Shown piece by piece: positions 1 through 7,994 of a stretch of 64,000 nucleotides of DNA. The first letter of the stretch is position 1. The number at the start of each line of letters is the position of its first letter. Under the pieces are notes generated by a model, which saw only the letters and a list, made by a program, of their open reading frames with translations, was not told the DNA's origin and made no database searches. The position numbers and the translations under genes are program-made. Origin of the DNA: Melghirimyces algeriensis (GTDB lineage Bacteria > Bacillota > Bacilli > Thermoactinomycetales > DSM-45169); the NCBI RefSeq assembly GCF_900182565.1, contig NZ_FXTI01000005.1, forward strand, positions 202,402-266,401, written 5' to 3'.

Positions 1-87
1 CAAAACCACACCGTACTTTACCATGGGGAGTCTTGCTCTCTTCCACTGAAGACAGCAAAAAACACAAATTGAGGTTCGCATTTCCAT
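1..87 (-). CDS. Possible 5' end of a gene running off the left edge
   Basis: An open frame starts with ATG at 87 and stays open for 29 codons to the window edge. A good ribosome binding site (AAAGGGGGTG) lies about 6 bases upstream. The peptide begins MEMRTSICVF and I do not recognise it. A second in-frame ATG lies at 24. The strong palindrome at 101-136 is just upstream. Too little is visible to assign a function, and the frame may be open by chance. Confidence 0.3.
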   Translation of the reverse strand, partial: MEMRTSICVFCCLQWKRARLPMVKYGVVL

Positions 88-100
88 ACAACACCCCCTT

Positions 101-136
101 TACCCCTTCATGTGAAACATTTCACATGAAGGGGTA
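101..136. promoter_or_regulatory. 17-bp-arm palindrome with an FNR/CRP-type core
   Basis: The arms at 101-117 and 120-136 are perfect reverse complements around a 2-base centre. The core at 111-126 reads TGTGA-N6-TCACA, the consensus for the Crp/Fnr family and for Bacillus Fnr. No T-run follows on either strand, so an operator is more likely than a terminator. A second palindrome (TATGCAT-AAAT-ATGCATA) lies at 142-159. Which gene they control cannot be told from the window. Confidence 0.45.
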
Positions 137-333
137 TTGCTTATGCATAAATATGCATACGTATCATAAATAGCCATGAAATGAAGATAAAGGGAATCAA
201 AAACAGCTGATTATTCAGTTGGTAACCCCCAGCTCATTTAAAAAGATTCATTTGAGAAAATTCAGATAAAATACGGAGCGAAAAGAGAGGGGGTTCACCA
301 TGATGTCATCAACACATCGTCTTGGGGAGAACA

Positions 334-582
334 TCAGGCAAGATCACTGTCGGTCAAAGGGGTGACCGGTCGCTCCAGGCATGTCTCACATTCGGGATTT
401 CCGCAGGACTCTTCCAGCCATCTGTTGCACAATAAACAACAATACGCAACATATTCATCCGAATACACCTGGGCTTCTCCACAGATGGGGCATGTTTTAT
501 CCGTAATCACTCCAAGAATAGACATCCCATTGTAAACAACCCGATCTCCTGTTTCCCTGAGATATCTTCTGCGACTCTGCAT
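334..582 (-). CDS. Small zinc-ribbon protein of unknown function
   Basis: This 82-residue protein carries CPIC at residues 31-34, C48/C49 with C52, C60, and C65-x-x-C68. That is enough for two zinc-binding knuckles. A basic N-terminus (QSRRRYLR) precedes the ribbon and the C-terminus is acidic. The start is supported by AAAGGAGGGAG about 5 bases upstream. It stands alone, divergent from the oxidoreductase and sigma-factor pair. I do not recognise a named family. The Cys pattern suggests a structural or nucleic-acid-binding ribbon, but this is inference from spacing only. Confidence 0.65.
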   Translation of the reverse strand: MQSRRRYLRETGDRVVYNGMSILGVITDKTCPICGEAQVYSDEYVAYCCLLCNRWLEESCGNPECETCLERPVTPLTDSDLA

Positions 583-969
583 CTCGCTCCCTCCTTTTTC
601 AAGTGAACGTTATTATACAATATGCGGGACCTGTTAAGTGTGTAAAAATTAAAATTTCTATCTGTAAAAAAAGGTGTACCTTATATTTACCCCAAATCCA
701 TAAAAATAAACCGATAAGCAAAAAGGCACAATTTGTGTTTTAGAGGGGAAGGGGATATTTATAGGGAATCTATACAAAAGTCTTGAACACACAACCGTCA
801 CAGGGTATGAAATCGGTAAGCGGACCGGTTGTCACGTTCCATGATTTATGCGGTACTCACTCGCAGTCTGTCGGGAACCGCGGCCGATGCTTTTACCGTT
901 TTTTGGTTCAATTATGTAAGTCACTCTACTCTCAGAAGAGACTTCGATCTGCAAACGCCCAAAGAGAAA

Positions 970-996
970 TGTCACAAATCACTCCCTTCCCCCGTC
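970..996 (+). promoter_or_regulatory. ECF41-type sigma-factor promoter
   Basis: TGTCACA at 970-976 and CGTC at 993-996 are separated by exactly 16 bases. This is the promoter motif known for ECF41 sigma factors. It lies about 35 bases upstream of the oxidoreductase start codon, whose downstream neighbour encodes an ECF41-type sigma factor. The rest of the 583-1030 stretch holds no convincing gene. A partial look-alike, TGTCACG, sits near 830 but has no -10 match. Confidence 0.8.
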
Positions 997-1030
997 ATAG
1001 GGTTGAACACATGAAACAGGAGTGATTTGT

Positions 1031-2353
1031 ATGAAAACATATGAGGCAGTGATTATTGGCGGAGGAATCTCCGGACTGGCCACCTCTGTATATCTAGCCA
1101 AGGCTGGCTGTTCGGTGATCTTGCTTGAAAAATCACACCGGGTCGGGGGGCGTGCCATGACCGTCAAGAAAAATGGGACTTCATTCAATCTGGGTGCACA
1201 TGCGTTGTTCAAAGGAGGGGAAGGGTTTGCCATCTTGCGGGAACTGGGTGTTCCGTTTCAGGGAAAAAGTCCTGATACAAGCCAGTCGGTGGCGATCTGG
1301 AAAAACCAAACCATTCCCATGCCGAGCGGATTATCCTCCCTCTTCTCCACCAAGCTTTTATCCTGGCAAGGGAAGTGGGAACTGAGTCGCCTGATGCTTT
1401 CACTAAATCGCAACGACTTTTCATCGATCGGGCCGATCAGCTTAAGGGAGTGGGCAGAAACAGAAATCACCGACCCCATGGTACGCCACCTCTTTTATGC
1501 CCTTTGCCGAACGGCCACCTACGCCCGTAATCTGGATCACCTACTGGCCAGCGTCGTCCTAAGGCAGGTGCAACGCTCTTTGAAAGACGGGGTACTCTAT
1601 GTGGATGGGGGATGGCAATCGTTGATCGAGGGCCTGAGAGAGCAGGCAGTTGCCGCCGGAGTCATCATTCACACCCGTGAGAACGTCGTGAAGATTGAAC
1701 ACGACGGGAAGGTTCAAAACATTTTTCTGGATGGCGGAGAGAAGCTGGAAGCCCCATTTCTCATCGTTACCACTGGATGGGAAGACACCTCACGAATGGT
1801 GAAAAACGCCCGGCACACTTCACTTTGGAAGTGGAAAGAGCAAGCCCGCCCGGTATTTGCCGCCTGCCTGGATCTGGGGCTGAAGCGGCTGCCCAATCCC
1901 CAACACTGCGTGGCCATTGGGCTGGATCAGCCGGTATTCTTCACCAACGCCTCCTTAAGGACCGAAATGAGAGAAAATGAGGCCATCGTGGTTCACCTCA
2001 TCCACTATCTGGGTGATGAACCGGGAGAACCAAAAGCAAATGCCAGGCAACTGGAACAAACCATGGATCTTTTGCATCCCGGTTGGCGAAATGAGGTGGT
2101 CGCCCGACAGTTTTTACCAAACATGGTGGTGACGCAGGACGCCCCCACCACAGACCGAGAACACCCTGGTCCTTCTGTTCCGGAAATCAAGGGACTGTAC
2201 ATTGCAGGAGATGGTGCCGGACACGGCGAAATGCTGGTTGATGCGGCGTTGGCCAGCGCAAAAAGAGCAGCGCTTGCCATCATTCGGGAACAAAGGGCAG
2301 CCGGTTCGGGAGGTTGGGTAGATGAAAACGGAAGCGCTGTACGCTCTGTATAA
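1031..2353 (+). CDS. FAD-dependent amine-oxidase/phytoene-desaturase-like oxidoreductase
   Basis: The protein has 440 residues. The N-terminal dinucleotide-binding fold shows GGGISGLATSVYLAKAG followed by VGGRAMT, typical of the flavin amine oxidase, phytoene desaturase and protoporphyrinogen oxidase superfamily. The C-terminal FAD motif GLYIAGDGAGHGEMLVDAAL is also present. The substrate cannot be told. ATG 1031 is preferred over GTG 1022 because CAGGAGTG sits just upstream of it. The gene overlaps the sigma-factor gene by 32 bases and is preceded by an ECF41 promoter. That makes it the likely dedicated target of this sigma factor, in the place where carboxymuconolactone decarboxylase, oxidoreductase or epimerase genes usually stand in ECF41 loci. 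Confidence 0.85.
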   Translation: MKTYEAVIIGGGISGLATSVYLAKAGCSVILLEKSHRVGGRAMTVKKNGTSFNLGAHALFKGGEGFAILRELGVPFQGKSPDTSQSVAIWKNQTIPMPSGLSSLFSTKLLSWQGKWELSRLMLSLNRNDFSSIGPISLREWAETEITDPMVRHLFYALCRTATYARNLDHLLASVVLRQVQRSLKDGVLYVDGGWQSLIEGLREQAVAAGVIIHTRENVVKIEHDGKVQNIFLDGGEKLEAPFLIVTTGWEDTSRMVKNARHTSLWKWKEQARPVFAACLDLGLKRLPNPQHCVAIGLDQPVFFTNASLRTEMRENEAIVVHLIHYLGDEPGEPKANARQLEQTMDLLHPGWRNEVVARQFLPNMVVTQDAPTTDREHPGPSVPEIKGLYIAGDGAGHGEMLVDAALASAKRAALAIIREQRAAGSGGWVDENGSAVRSV

Positions 2354-3185
2354 ACCCCTGTTGTTTTCGCTTGCCTACTGCATGCTGGGAAGCGTATCGG
2401 ATGCGGAAGATATGGTTCAGGAAACCTTTCTTACATTGGAAGAGCAATCCTCACAAAAAATTCAGAATATGAAATCCTATCTGTGCAAAACCGTCACCAA
2501 CCGCTGTATCGACCGGTTGCGATCCGCCCAAAAGAGACGGGAAGTGTACACGGGAGAGTGGTTGCCGGAACCCCTCATTTCTGAGATCAACGAAAACGAA
2601 GAACCGCTTCATCGTTATCTTCAGAAGGAATCCATTTCAACGGCTTACCTGCTTCTGCTGGAGCAACTCTCCGCAACAGAGCGCGCAGTGTTTCTCCTCC
2701 GAGCATCGCTTGGGTACTCTTATGACGAAATCGCAGAGATCGTCGGTAAAACACCGACTCACTGCCGACAGATCTTTCGTCGCGCCCGGCAGAGCCTGGG
2801 GGATTCAGGGGAGTCCTCCTCCGTTCCAGCACAGGCCGGCCAACTTGTGGAACAATTCGCTCAAGCGCTTTCCACCGGCAACGTGCCCCAACTGTTAAAC
2901 CTCTTGGGACCCGACGCCGTACTGATCTCCGACGGCGGCGGCAAGGTGCGGGCAGCCACCCGTCCAATTCTGGGGCCACAGCGTATCCGTGCCTTCTTTA
3001 GCGGCATCCTGTCCAAAACCCCGCCCGGCCTTTCATGGAAGATCTGTGATGTCAACGGCTTACCAGGTATGGTGATCCATATGGATCATCACGTGATCGG
3101 CGTATTCTCCTTTCACTTCGAATCAGAAAAAATCGGAGGAATCTATTGGCAGGTAAACCCGGACAAACTGCGTCATCTCTTGTAG
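2322..3185 (+). CDS. ECF41-family RNA polymerase sigma factor with C-terminal SnoaL-like domain
   Basis: This 287-residue protein has a sigma region 2 at about residues 10-70, a sigma region 4 with helix-turn-helix at about 105-160, and a C-terminal NTF2/SnoaL-like extension at 170-287. The three ECF41 hallmarks are visible: WLPEP at 80-84 in the linker, DGGGK at 204-208 and NPDKL at 279-283. In this family the extension replaces an anti-sigma factor and tunes activity. No anti-sigma gene is nearby, in agreement. The start follows a GGGAGG site inside the end of the oxidoreductase gene. The inducing signal is unknown. Confidence 0.9.
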   Translation: MKTEALYALYKPLLFSLAYCMLGSVSDAEDMVQETFLTLEEQSSQKIQNMKSYLCKTVTNRCIDRLRSAQKRREVYTGEWLPEPLISEINENEEPLHRYLQKESISTAYLLLLEQLSATERAVFLLRASLGYSYDEIAEIVGKTPTHCRQIFRRARQSLGDSGESSSVPAQAGQLVEQFAQALSTGNVPQLLNLLGPDAVLISDGGGKVRAATRPILGPQRIRAFFSGILSKTPPGLSWKICDVNGLPGMVIHMDHHVIGVFSFHFESEKIGGIYWQVNPDKLRHLL

Positions 3186-3209
3186 AGAAACATTGTCCCG
3201 TACATTCAT

Positions 3210-3242
3210 CCAGTACCTATCCATCAGGGTACTGGATTTTTA
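3210..3242 (+). terminator. Rho-independent terminator after the ECF41 gene
   Basis: The stem CCAGTACC (3210-3217) pairs with GGTACTGG (3228-3235) and is followed by ATTTTT. It lies 25 bases past the sigma-factor stop codon and closes the two-gene operon. Confidence 0.75.
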
Positions 3243-3509
3243 CATTTGAGATCGCCAAATCTCAAAACAATCACTTGCAACATAAACTGCGATCCAACCA
3301 AAAAGAGAATCAATTCCGCCTGTTATATCCTGATTTCCATATTAAGCATCAAATTTTTCTACACGACTGGGAGTTGAAATGATTGGGAAAGGAATTTGTG
3401 AACTTTTGAAGGGATAACTATATTTTATAATAATCATTTATCTTTTATAATTATGGATAGATTGATTGAAAACCATCAAAAGATAAAAGGTAGAAGAGGG
3501 AGGAATCGT

Positions 3510-3938
3510 ATGCCTGAGATTGCAGGGAAGAAAGTTTCCTGGATCGGAGTAGGGATGATCACACTATTTGTGTTTATTTGCTCAACGGGGAGTCATTATA
3601 CGCTTTTCTGGCTACTTTCCAAAGTGGATGCATTGGGGATGGATGTGGGGACAAATACAGCATTGCTCTGGTTTTCCATGGGGGTCACCGGGTTTCTTCT
3701 TCTGGTGGTGCTGATCAGTCTGACTGGCAAGCGGTTTGTTACCGATTTCCCCAAACAAATGCGGATCATTCCCTATCTGGTCCTCTTTTTGTTGCTGTTT
3801 GTCACTTTTTACGCTCTGGATCAATGGATACCGGACATCCGTTTCTCCATTTATCCCTTGCTTCTCTTCAGCCTTCTTTTGACCATGATGTTTCCGGTCA
3901 ATGCTGTATCTCGCATCAGAAAAGCAATAAAACAATGA
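3510..3938 (+). CDS. Small integral membrane protein, unknown function
   Basis: The 142-residue product is mostly hydrophobic. About four membrane segments are visible (roughly residues 12-32, 46-68, 80-103 and 111-130), linked by short polar loops and ending in a basic tail (RIRKAIKQ). ATG 3510 is chosen because GGGAGGAA lies 5 bases upstream; the open frame itself begins at 3453. I do not recognise a family. It stands alone, converging with the lysine operon at a shared terminator. Confidence 0.6.
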   Translation: MPEIAGKKVSWIGVGMITLFVFICSTGSHYTLFWLLSKVDALGMDVGTNTALLWFSMGVTGFLLLVVLISLTGKRFVTDFPKQMRIIPYLVLFLLLFVTFYALDQWIPDIRFSIYPLLLFSLLLTMMFPVNAVSRIRKAIKQ

Positions 3939-3992
3939 GACAAAAATCCTATCGTTGATGGATTCCAAAACAGCATCGACCGCAACCATCTG

Positions 3993-4018
3993 AAAAGCTC
4001 CGGTCGGTCCGGAGCTTT
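3993..4018. terminator. Hairpin between two convergent units
   Basis: AAAGCTCCG and CGGAGCTTT form a stem around GTCGGTC. Runs of A before and T after it are short but present on both sides. It lies between the stop of the membrane-protein gene (3938) and the stop of kamE (4036), so it probably serves both strands. Confidence 0.65.
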
Positions 4019-4035
4019 GATCGTCCATCAGTTGT

Positions 4036-4782
4036 TTATCGGATGCTCCTTCGCTCCAGTTCATGGACAATAAAAGAAGCTACATCGGGAGCGAGGGAGC
4101 CAGGTCCAAATCCAGCATCGTAGCCCAACTCCAGCGCCATTTCATGATTGATGCGAGGTCCGCCGCAGATCAGAATCAGCTGATTCCGGATGCCTTCCGC
4201 TTCAGCCAGTTCCACCAAATGCGTCAGGTTGGCAATATGCACCCCTTTCTGTGTCACCACCTGAGAGACCAGGAGGGCATCCGCATTTAATTCGATCGCT
4301 TTGGCCAGCATTTCTTCATTGGGCACTTGACTGCCCAGGTTATAGGCTTCCATTTCCGGATAGCGCTCCAAACCATATTCTCCGTCATATCCTTTCATAT
4401 TCATAATGGCGTCAATTCCGACTGTGTGTGCATCGGTCCCGGTGCAGGCACCGATCACCACCACTTTGCGCTGGATTCGTTCCCGGATAAACTGGTTGAT
4501 TTCATAATAATCCATCCGCTCGCTTTCCACTTTGGGAACGTGGATGGAGGAGAAATCCACCGTATGGGTGCATTTTCCATAAACAATAAAAAATGTGTAA
4601 CCTTCCCCCAAGTCTGCCATGTGATAAACCTGCGGTTCCTCCAGCCCCATCTTGGCGGTCAATTGCCGGGCAGCTTCGCGTGCTTCTTCCCCGACGGGAA
4701 CCGGCAAGGAAAAGCTCAGTTGGACCGCTCCATCATTCATGGTGTCCCCATAAGGCTTAATTCGTTTCCAATCCACGCTCAT
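4036..4782 (-). CDS. kamE: Lysine 5,6-aminomutase, beta (cobalamin-binding) subunit
   Basis: Together with KamD this enzyme moves the terminal amino group of beta-lysine or D-lysine to C5, using adenosylcobalamin and PLP. The 248-residue protein has the base-off cobalamin motif DAHTVG at 117-122 (H119 as the axial ligand). K130 lies 11 residues later in NMKGYDGEYG, at the place of the PLP-binding lysine of the clostridial enzyme. The Rossmann-like B12 domain fills the C-terminal half. ATG 4782 is chosen because the family begins near MSVDWKRIKPYG. The gene overlaps the end of kamD by 26 bases, suggesting translational coupling. It is the last gene of the operon. Confidence 0.93.
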   Translation of the reverse strand: MSVDWKRIKPYGDTMNDGAVQLSFSLPVPVGEEAREAARQLTAKMGLEEPQVYHMADLGEGYTFFIVYGKCTHTVDFSSIHVPKVESERMDYYEINQFIRERIQRKVVVIGACTGTDAHTVGIDAIMNMKGYDGEYGLERYPEMEAYNLGSQVPNEEMLAKAIELNADALLVSQVVTQKGVHIANLTHLVELAEAEGIRNQLILICGGPRINHEMALELGYDAGFGPGSLAPDVASFIVHELERRSIR

Positions 4783-6364
4783 GAGCGGTTTCCTCCTCCC
4801 GTTCACCCAGATGAAGGCGTCTCCGCAGCTCGGTTTCAAACGGATTGTAATATCCTTCCCCCTTTTCCAACACCCCGGACAATCCCTTGCCTCCGGTCCG
4901 ACTCCGCTTCACATCCGCCAACATTCCCCGTTCCAACGCGGCAAACAATCCGATTTTCTCCACTTCCTCCAGCATGGCAACTGCTTGATCCAGCACGCTT
5001 TGCGCTCTCTGTTCCATTCGGCCCCCCGGCTGAAACAGAATCTCTTCACCCAGATGTCGAGCATTGTTAAAAATATACTGGGCGTTTTCAATGGCCAGTT
5101 GCCGATCATGAATATGAGGCGTATGCATCGCTTCTGTCATCATCCCCAGTAGTTGTACGCCCTGCCCGGTCAGAATACTGACCATATTAAACATGGCGTC
5201 CTGGATATGTCCTTTGAAGATATTCCCCGTCATATGCTTCGTGGGAGGCATATATTTCAGGGGAGCATCGGGAAAGATCTGGCGCGCCATCTGTGCCTGT
5301 GCCAACTCCAACAGGAATCCATCTTCCAAGTCCGGATTCATCTCAAAAGCGTGACCCAGTCCCATCTGTTCCGGTGGGAGGCCTGCCAGCCGGGCAAATT
5401 GTTCATTGATAAACTGGGAGGCCAAAACAGTATGAGCGGATTCCACCGCATCCGCAGTCGTCAGGTAGTTATCCTCACCCGTATTGATCATAATTCCGGC
5501 AAAGCCGTTGATCATGCGGGAAAAAGCCTGGTCAATCAACGTCCGTTGCATATTGATATCCCGGAACAAAATCCCATAGAGCGCATCATTCAGCATCACG
5601 TCCAAACGCTCCAACGCCCCCATGGCGGCAATCTCCGGCATACAGAGACCGGAGCAATAGTTGCACAGACGGATATAACGGCCCACTTCCTCTCCCACTT
5701 CATCCAAGCCTTTCCGCATCAACCGGAAGTTTTCCTGGGTGGCATAGGTTCCTCCAAAACCTTCACGTGTAGCACCATAAGGAACATAATCGATCAGGCT
5801 TTGCCCTGTACTGCGTATCACGGCCACAATATCGGCTCCTTGACGAGCGGCGGATTTCCCTTGAATCACATCTTCATAGATATCTCCCGTGGCTACAATC
5901 ACGTATAGATAAGGCTTTTTGCCCTCGCCAAGCTGACGGATCAGGTCTTCCCGATTCCGGCGGTTGGCAACAATCCGATCCAATCCCGCATCGGCCAATC
6001 GTTTCCCTTCCCGACGGATGGAATCCCATCCGGACCAGGGAATGGCTGTAAGGTCCAGGGAGCCTGTCGCCACCTGTTCTGCCACCTGTTGCGGGGTCAG
6101 ACCGTAATGAAGTCCAGCATTGATCACTCCAGCAGCCGCTCCTATCGACAGTTGCCCTTTTTCCAACAGGTGATCCACGACCACATTGGGCAAAGGGACG
6201 AATTCCGCATCCACTCCATCAATGCCCATTAAACGCAGAACGGTGCGTTCCACTGCCACCGTCGTCCGCTTCGCAATAAATGCATCCATATCAGCGGCGA
6301 TACGGCCTGCCGCTTTTCTGCCCCGAACAATCTTTTCCTGATCCAGTTGCAGTTTCTCTTTCAT
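4757..6364 (-). CDS. kamD: Lysine 5,6-aminomutase, alpha subunit
   Basis: The 535-residue protein is the catalytic TIM-barrel subunit that pairs with KamE. Its length and motifs match the family: KLQLDQEKI at the start, the NRRNREDLIRQLGEGKKPYLYVI region, and the TGDIYEDV and MPPTKHMTGNIFKGH stretches. ATG 6364 is chosen because AAGGGGGTTGGGAG is upstream; the open frame extends to 6391. The gene lies between the MutS-like accessory gene and kamE. It needs adenosylcobalamin and PLP, so the cell must make or import B12. Confidence 0.93.
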   Translation of the reverse strand: MKEKLQLDQEKIVRGRKAAGRIAADMDAFIAKRTTVAVERTVLRLMGIDGVDAEFVPLPNVVVDHLLEKGQLSIGAAAGVINAGLHYGLTPQQVAEQVATGSLDLTAIPWSGWDSIRREGKRLADAGLDRIVANRRNREDLIRQLGEGKKPYLYVIVATGDIYEDVIQGKSAARQGADIVAVIRSTGQSLIDYVPYGATREGFGGTYATQENFRLMRKGLDEVGEEVGRYIRLCNYCSGLCMPEIAAMGALERLDVMLNDALYGILFRDINMQRTLIDQAFSRMINGFAGIMINTGEDNYLTTADAVESAHTVLASQFINEQFARLAGLPPEQMGLGHAFEMNPDLEDGFLLELAQAQMARQIFPDAPLKYMPPTKHMTGNIFKGHIQDAMFNMVSILTGQGVQLLGMMTEAMHTPHIHDRQLAIENAQYIFNNARHLGEEILFQPGGRMEQRAQSVLDQAVAMLEEVEKIGLFAALERGMLADVKRSRTGGKGLSGVLEKGEGYYNPFETELRRRLHLGEREEETAHERGLETN

Positions 6365-6383
6365 CTCCCAACCCCCTTGCTCC

Positions 6384-7991
6384 CTATCCACCGTTTCCTA
6401 TCCGCTTCCAAGCATCCTGAAGAATGGAAGAAGGAAGACCCAACAACCTTGCGATCACCAAGGCATCCTGGGGGATCGACTCCCCTGACCAGGGGAGGAG
6501 CCGGTAATCCATGGCCTGCTCCAGCGCCTTTTCCCAATCTTCATCCTCACGGTCCTGAAAACGGTCGATCCCTTCCAAACCGGCTACCCGGTAAACCGTC
6601 ACCTCTGTTCCCTGCAAGACCTCCCGAAAATGAGTCACTTGAAGCGTCCAAAAGGGGCGTTTGGCAAGATCATTGGTCATCGCCGCTGACAACGCCGCCC
6701 CTTCCACCGGATTGGTCCCCCGTCCAGGTTCATCCAAAAGCAATAGGCCCGTTGAATCCCGCTTGATGGCTTCAACAATCCGTCGTACTTCCGCACCAAA
6801 GGTGCTTAACCCCTCCCGAATATTCTGAGCATCTCCGATGGCTGCTGTCATCCATGAAACAAGCGGCATGGAACAGGAACGGGCAGGGACTAAAAAGCCA
6901 AATTGTCCAAGTGCAACCACCAGTCCCACCGTTGTAAGAACCACCGTTTTTCCACCCATATTGGGTCCAATGATCACCGTGACTCCGCGATGAATGTTGA
7001 TATCGACCGGTGTAAATGTCCGTTCCTTTTCTTTCAGCGATTCCGCCACCAAGGGGTGGATTCCGCCTTGAATTCGATAGCTTTCTGCCTCCCATTTCGG
7101 CCGGGTGCCATTGTATGATTCCGCCATTTTCACCCGTGCCCACTGTACATCCAAGGTAGCCAGATCCAGGATCGCATCGCGCAAAAAAGGGATGTAGGGG
7201 CGAAACGTCTCCGCCAACTGTTGAAACACATCGTGTTCAACAGCTTCCAAGTCGGTGTTCGCTTCTTCCCTGCGCATGCGGGCCGCTTTTAACACTTCCG
7301 TCTCAACCGGGCAAAAGACACCATCAAAAGGCGTTTCCCTAACCAGTTGAACCCTGGAATCATTTTTCATATCCAAAAAATGAGGAGAGCGACGATCCAC
7401 CACCCACTCTCCATCTCCGTTCTGCTGAATGGGAAAATCCCTCTCCACATCCAAAACCGCTTGTTCCTCCGCTTTCCGTACCCATCGATTTTCCTTTTCC
7501 ACCTGCTCTCTTCGCTCTTTTAATCGGGAATCATAGGCGGACGAAAGAAAAAAGTTGGGGGAGAGGGGAGGATCGGGATTTAGCAGGGACAAAACCCGTT
7601 TCCATTCGCTCGCTTCTCTTTTTAGGCGAAACCCCGGAATCTCGTTTCGGACCATGGAACAGAGATGCCATCCGTGCCAAAGAAACGATTTGATCCGAAA
7701 CCAGTCGGAAGCTTTGGGAATCTCTCCGGATTCCAGCATCCGAACTGTTTGTGTTGGGTCCGGCGTCTTTGACAGATGAATTTCCATTCGGGACATCCAT
7801 TCGGGATCCCTTCGGAACGCTTCCAAAAGGTGTTCCTGTTCAACCAAACACGCTTGCCATTCGGTTTCCTCCCCAGGCATAAAAGGAGACAGCGACCTTT
7901 TGGCACGCTGCCCCATCGGAGTTCGGGGCTGAAACCGCAACCACAACGCCTCCCAGCGAATCGCCTGCCGGGTCAGATTATCCATCCACAC
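6384..7991 (-). CDS. kamC: MutS-like ATPase of the lysine 5,6-aminomutase operon (KamC type)
   Basis: This 535-residue protein has a MutS-type ATPase domain in its C-terminal half. Walker A is GPNMGGKTV at about 342-350, followed by a DAQNIREGLSTFGAEV switch region, LLLLDEPGRGTNP as Walker B, and a TLQVTH motif. The mismatch-binding domain of true MutS is missing, so a DNA-repair role is unlikely. Such proteins accompany B12-dependent aminomutases and are thought to help reactivate them by cofactor exchange; that role is inferred from context. The GTG start at 7991 has GGGGGA upstream; an in-frame ATG lies at 7985. It follows kamB directly. Confidence 0.8.
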   Translation of the reverse strand: MWMDNLTRQAIRWEALWLRFQPRTPMGQRAKRSLSPFMPGEETEWQACLVEQEHLLEAFRRDPEWMSRMEIHLSKTPDPTQTVRMLESGEIPKASDWFRIKSFLWHGWHLCSMVRNEIPGFRLKREASEWKRVLSLLNPDPPLSPNFFLSSAYDSRLKERREQVEKENRWVRKAEEQAVLDVERDFPIQQNGDGEWVVDRRSPHFLDMKNDSRVQLVRETPFDGVFCPVETEVLKAARMRREEANTDLEAVEHDVFQQLAETFRPYIPFLRDAILDLATLDVQWARVKMAESYNGTRPKWEAESYRIQGGIHPLVAESLKEKERTFTPVDINIHRGVTVIIGPNMGGKTVVLTTVGLVVALGQFGFLVPARSCSMPLVSWMTAAIGDAQNIREGLSTFGAEVRRIVEAIKRDSTGLLLLDEPGRGTNPVEGAALSAAMTNDLAKRPFWTLQVTHFREVLQGTEVTVYRVAGLEGIDRFQDREDEDWEKALEQAMDYRLLPWSGESIPQDALVIARLLGLPSSILQDAWKRIGNGG

Positions 7992-7994
7992 CGT

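Noticed and set aside
300..365. 21-codon frame on the plus strand with GAGGGGG before its ATG
   Set aside because: It runs into the 3' end of the zinc-ribbon gene on the other strand, has no recognisable composition, and no promoter was found.
783..1025. 80-codon frame upstream of the oxidoreductase
   Set aside because: It has no ribosome binding site, irregular composition, and spans the ECF41 promoter.
2587..2979. 130-codon frame antisense to the sigma factor
   Set aside because: It is a shadow of the ECF41 gene, rich in Arg and Pro as expected of an antisense frame.
4327..5070. 247-codon frame on the plus strand across kamE and kamD
   Set aside because: It is antisense to two well-conserved genes and has no family features.
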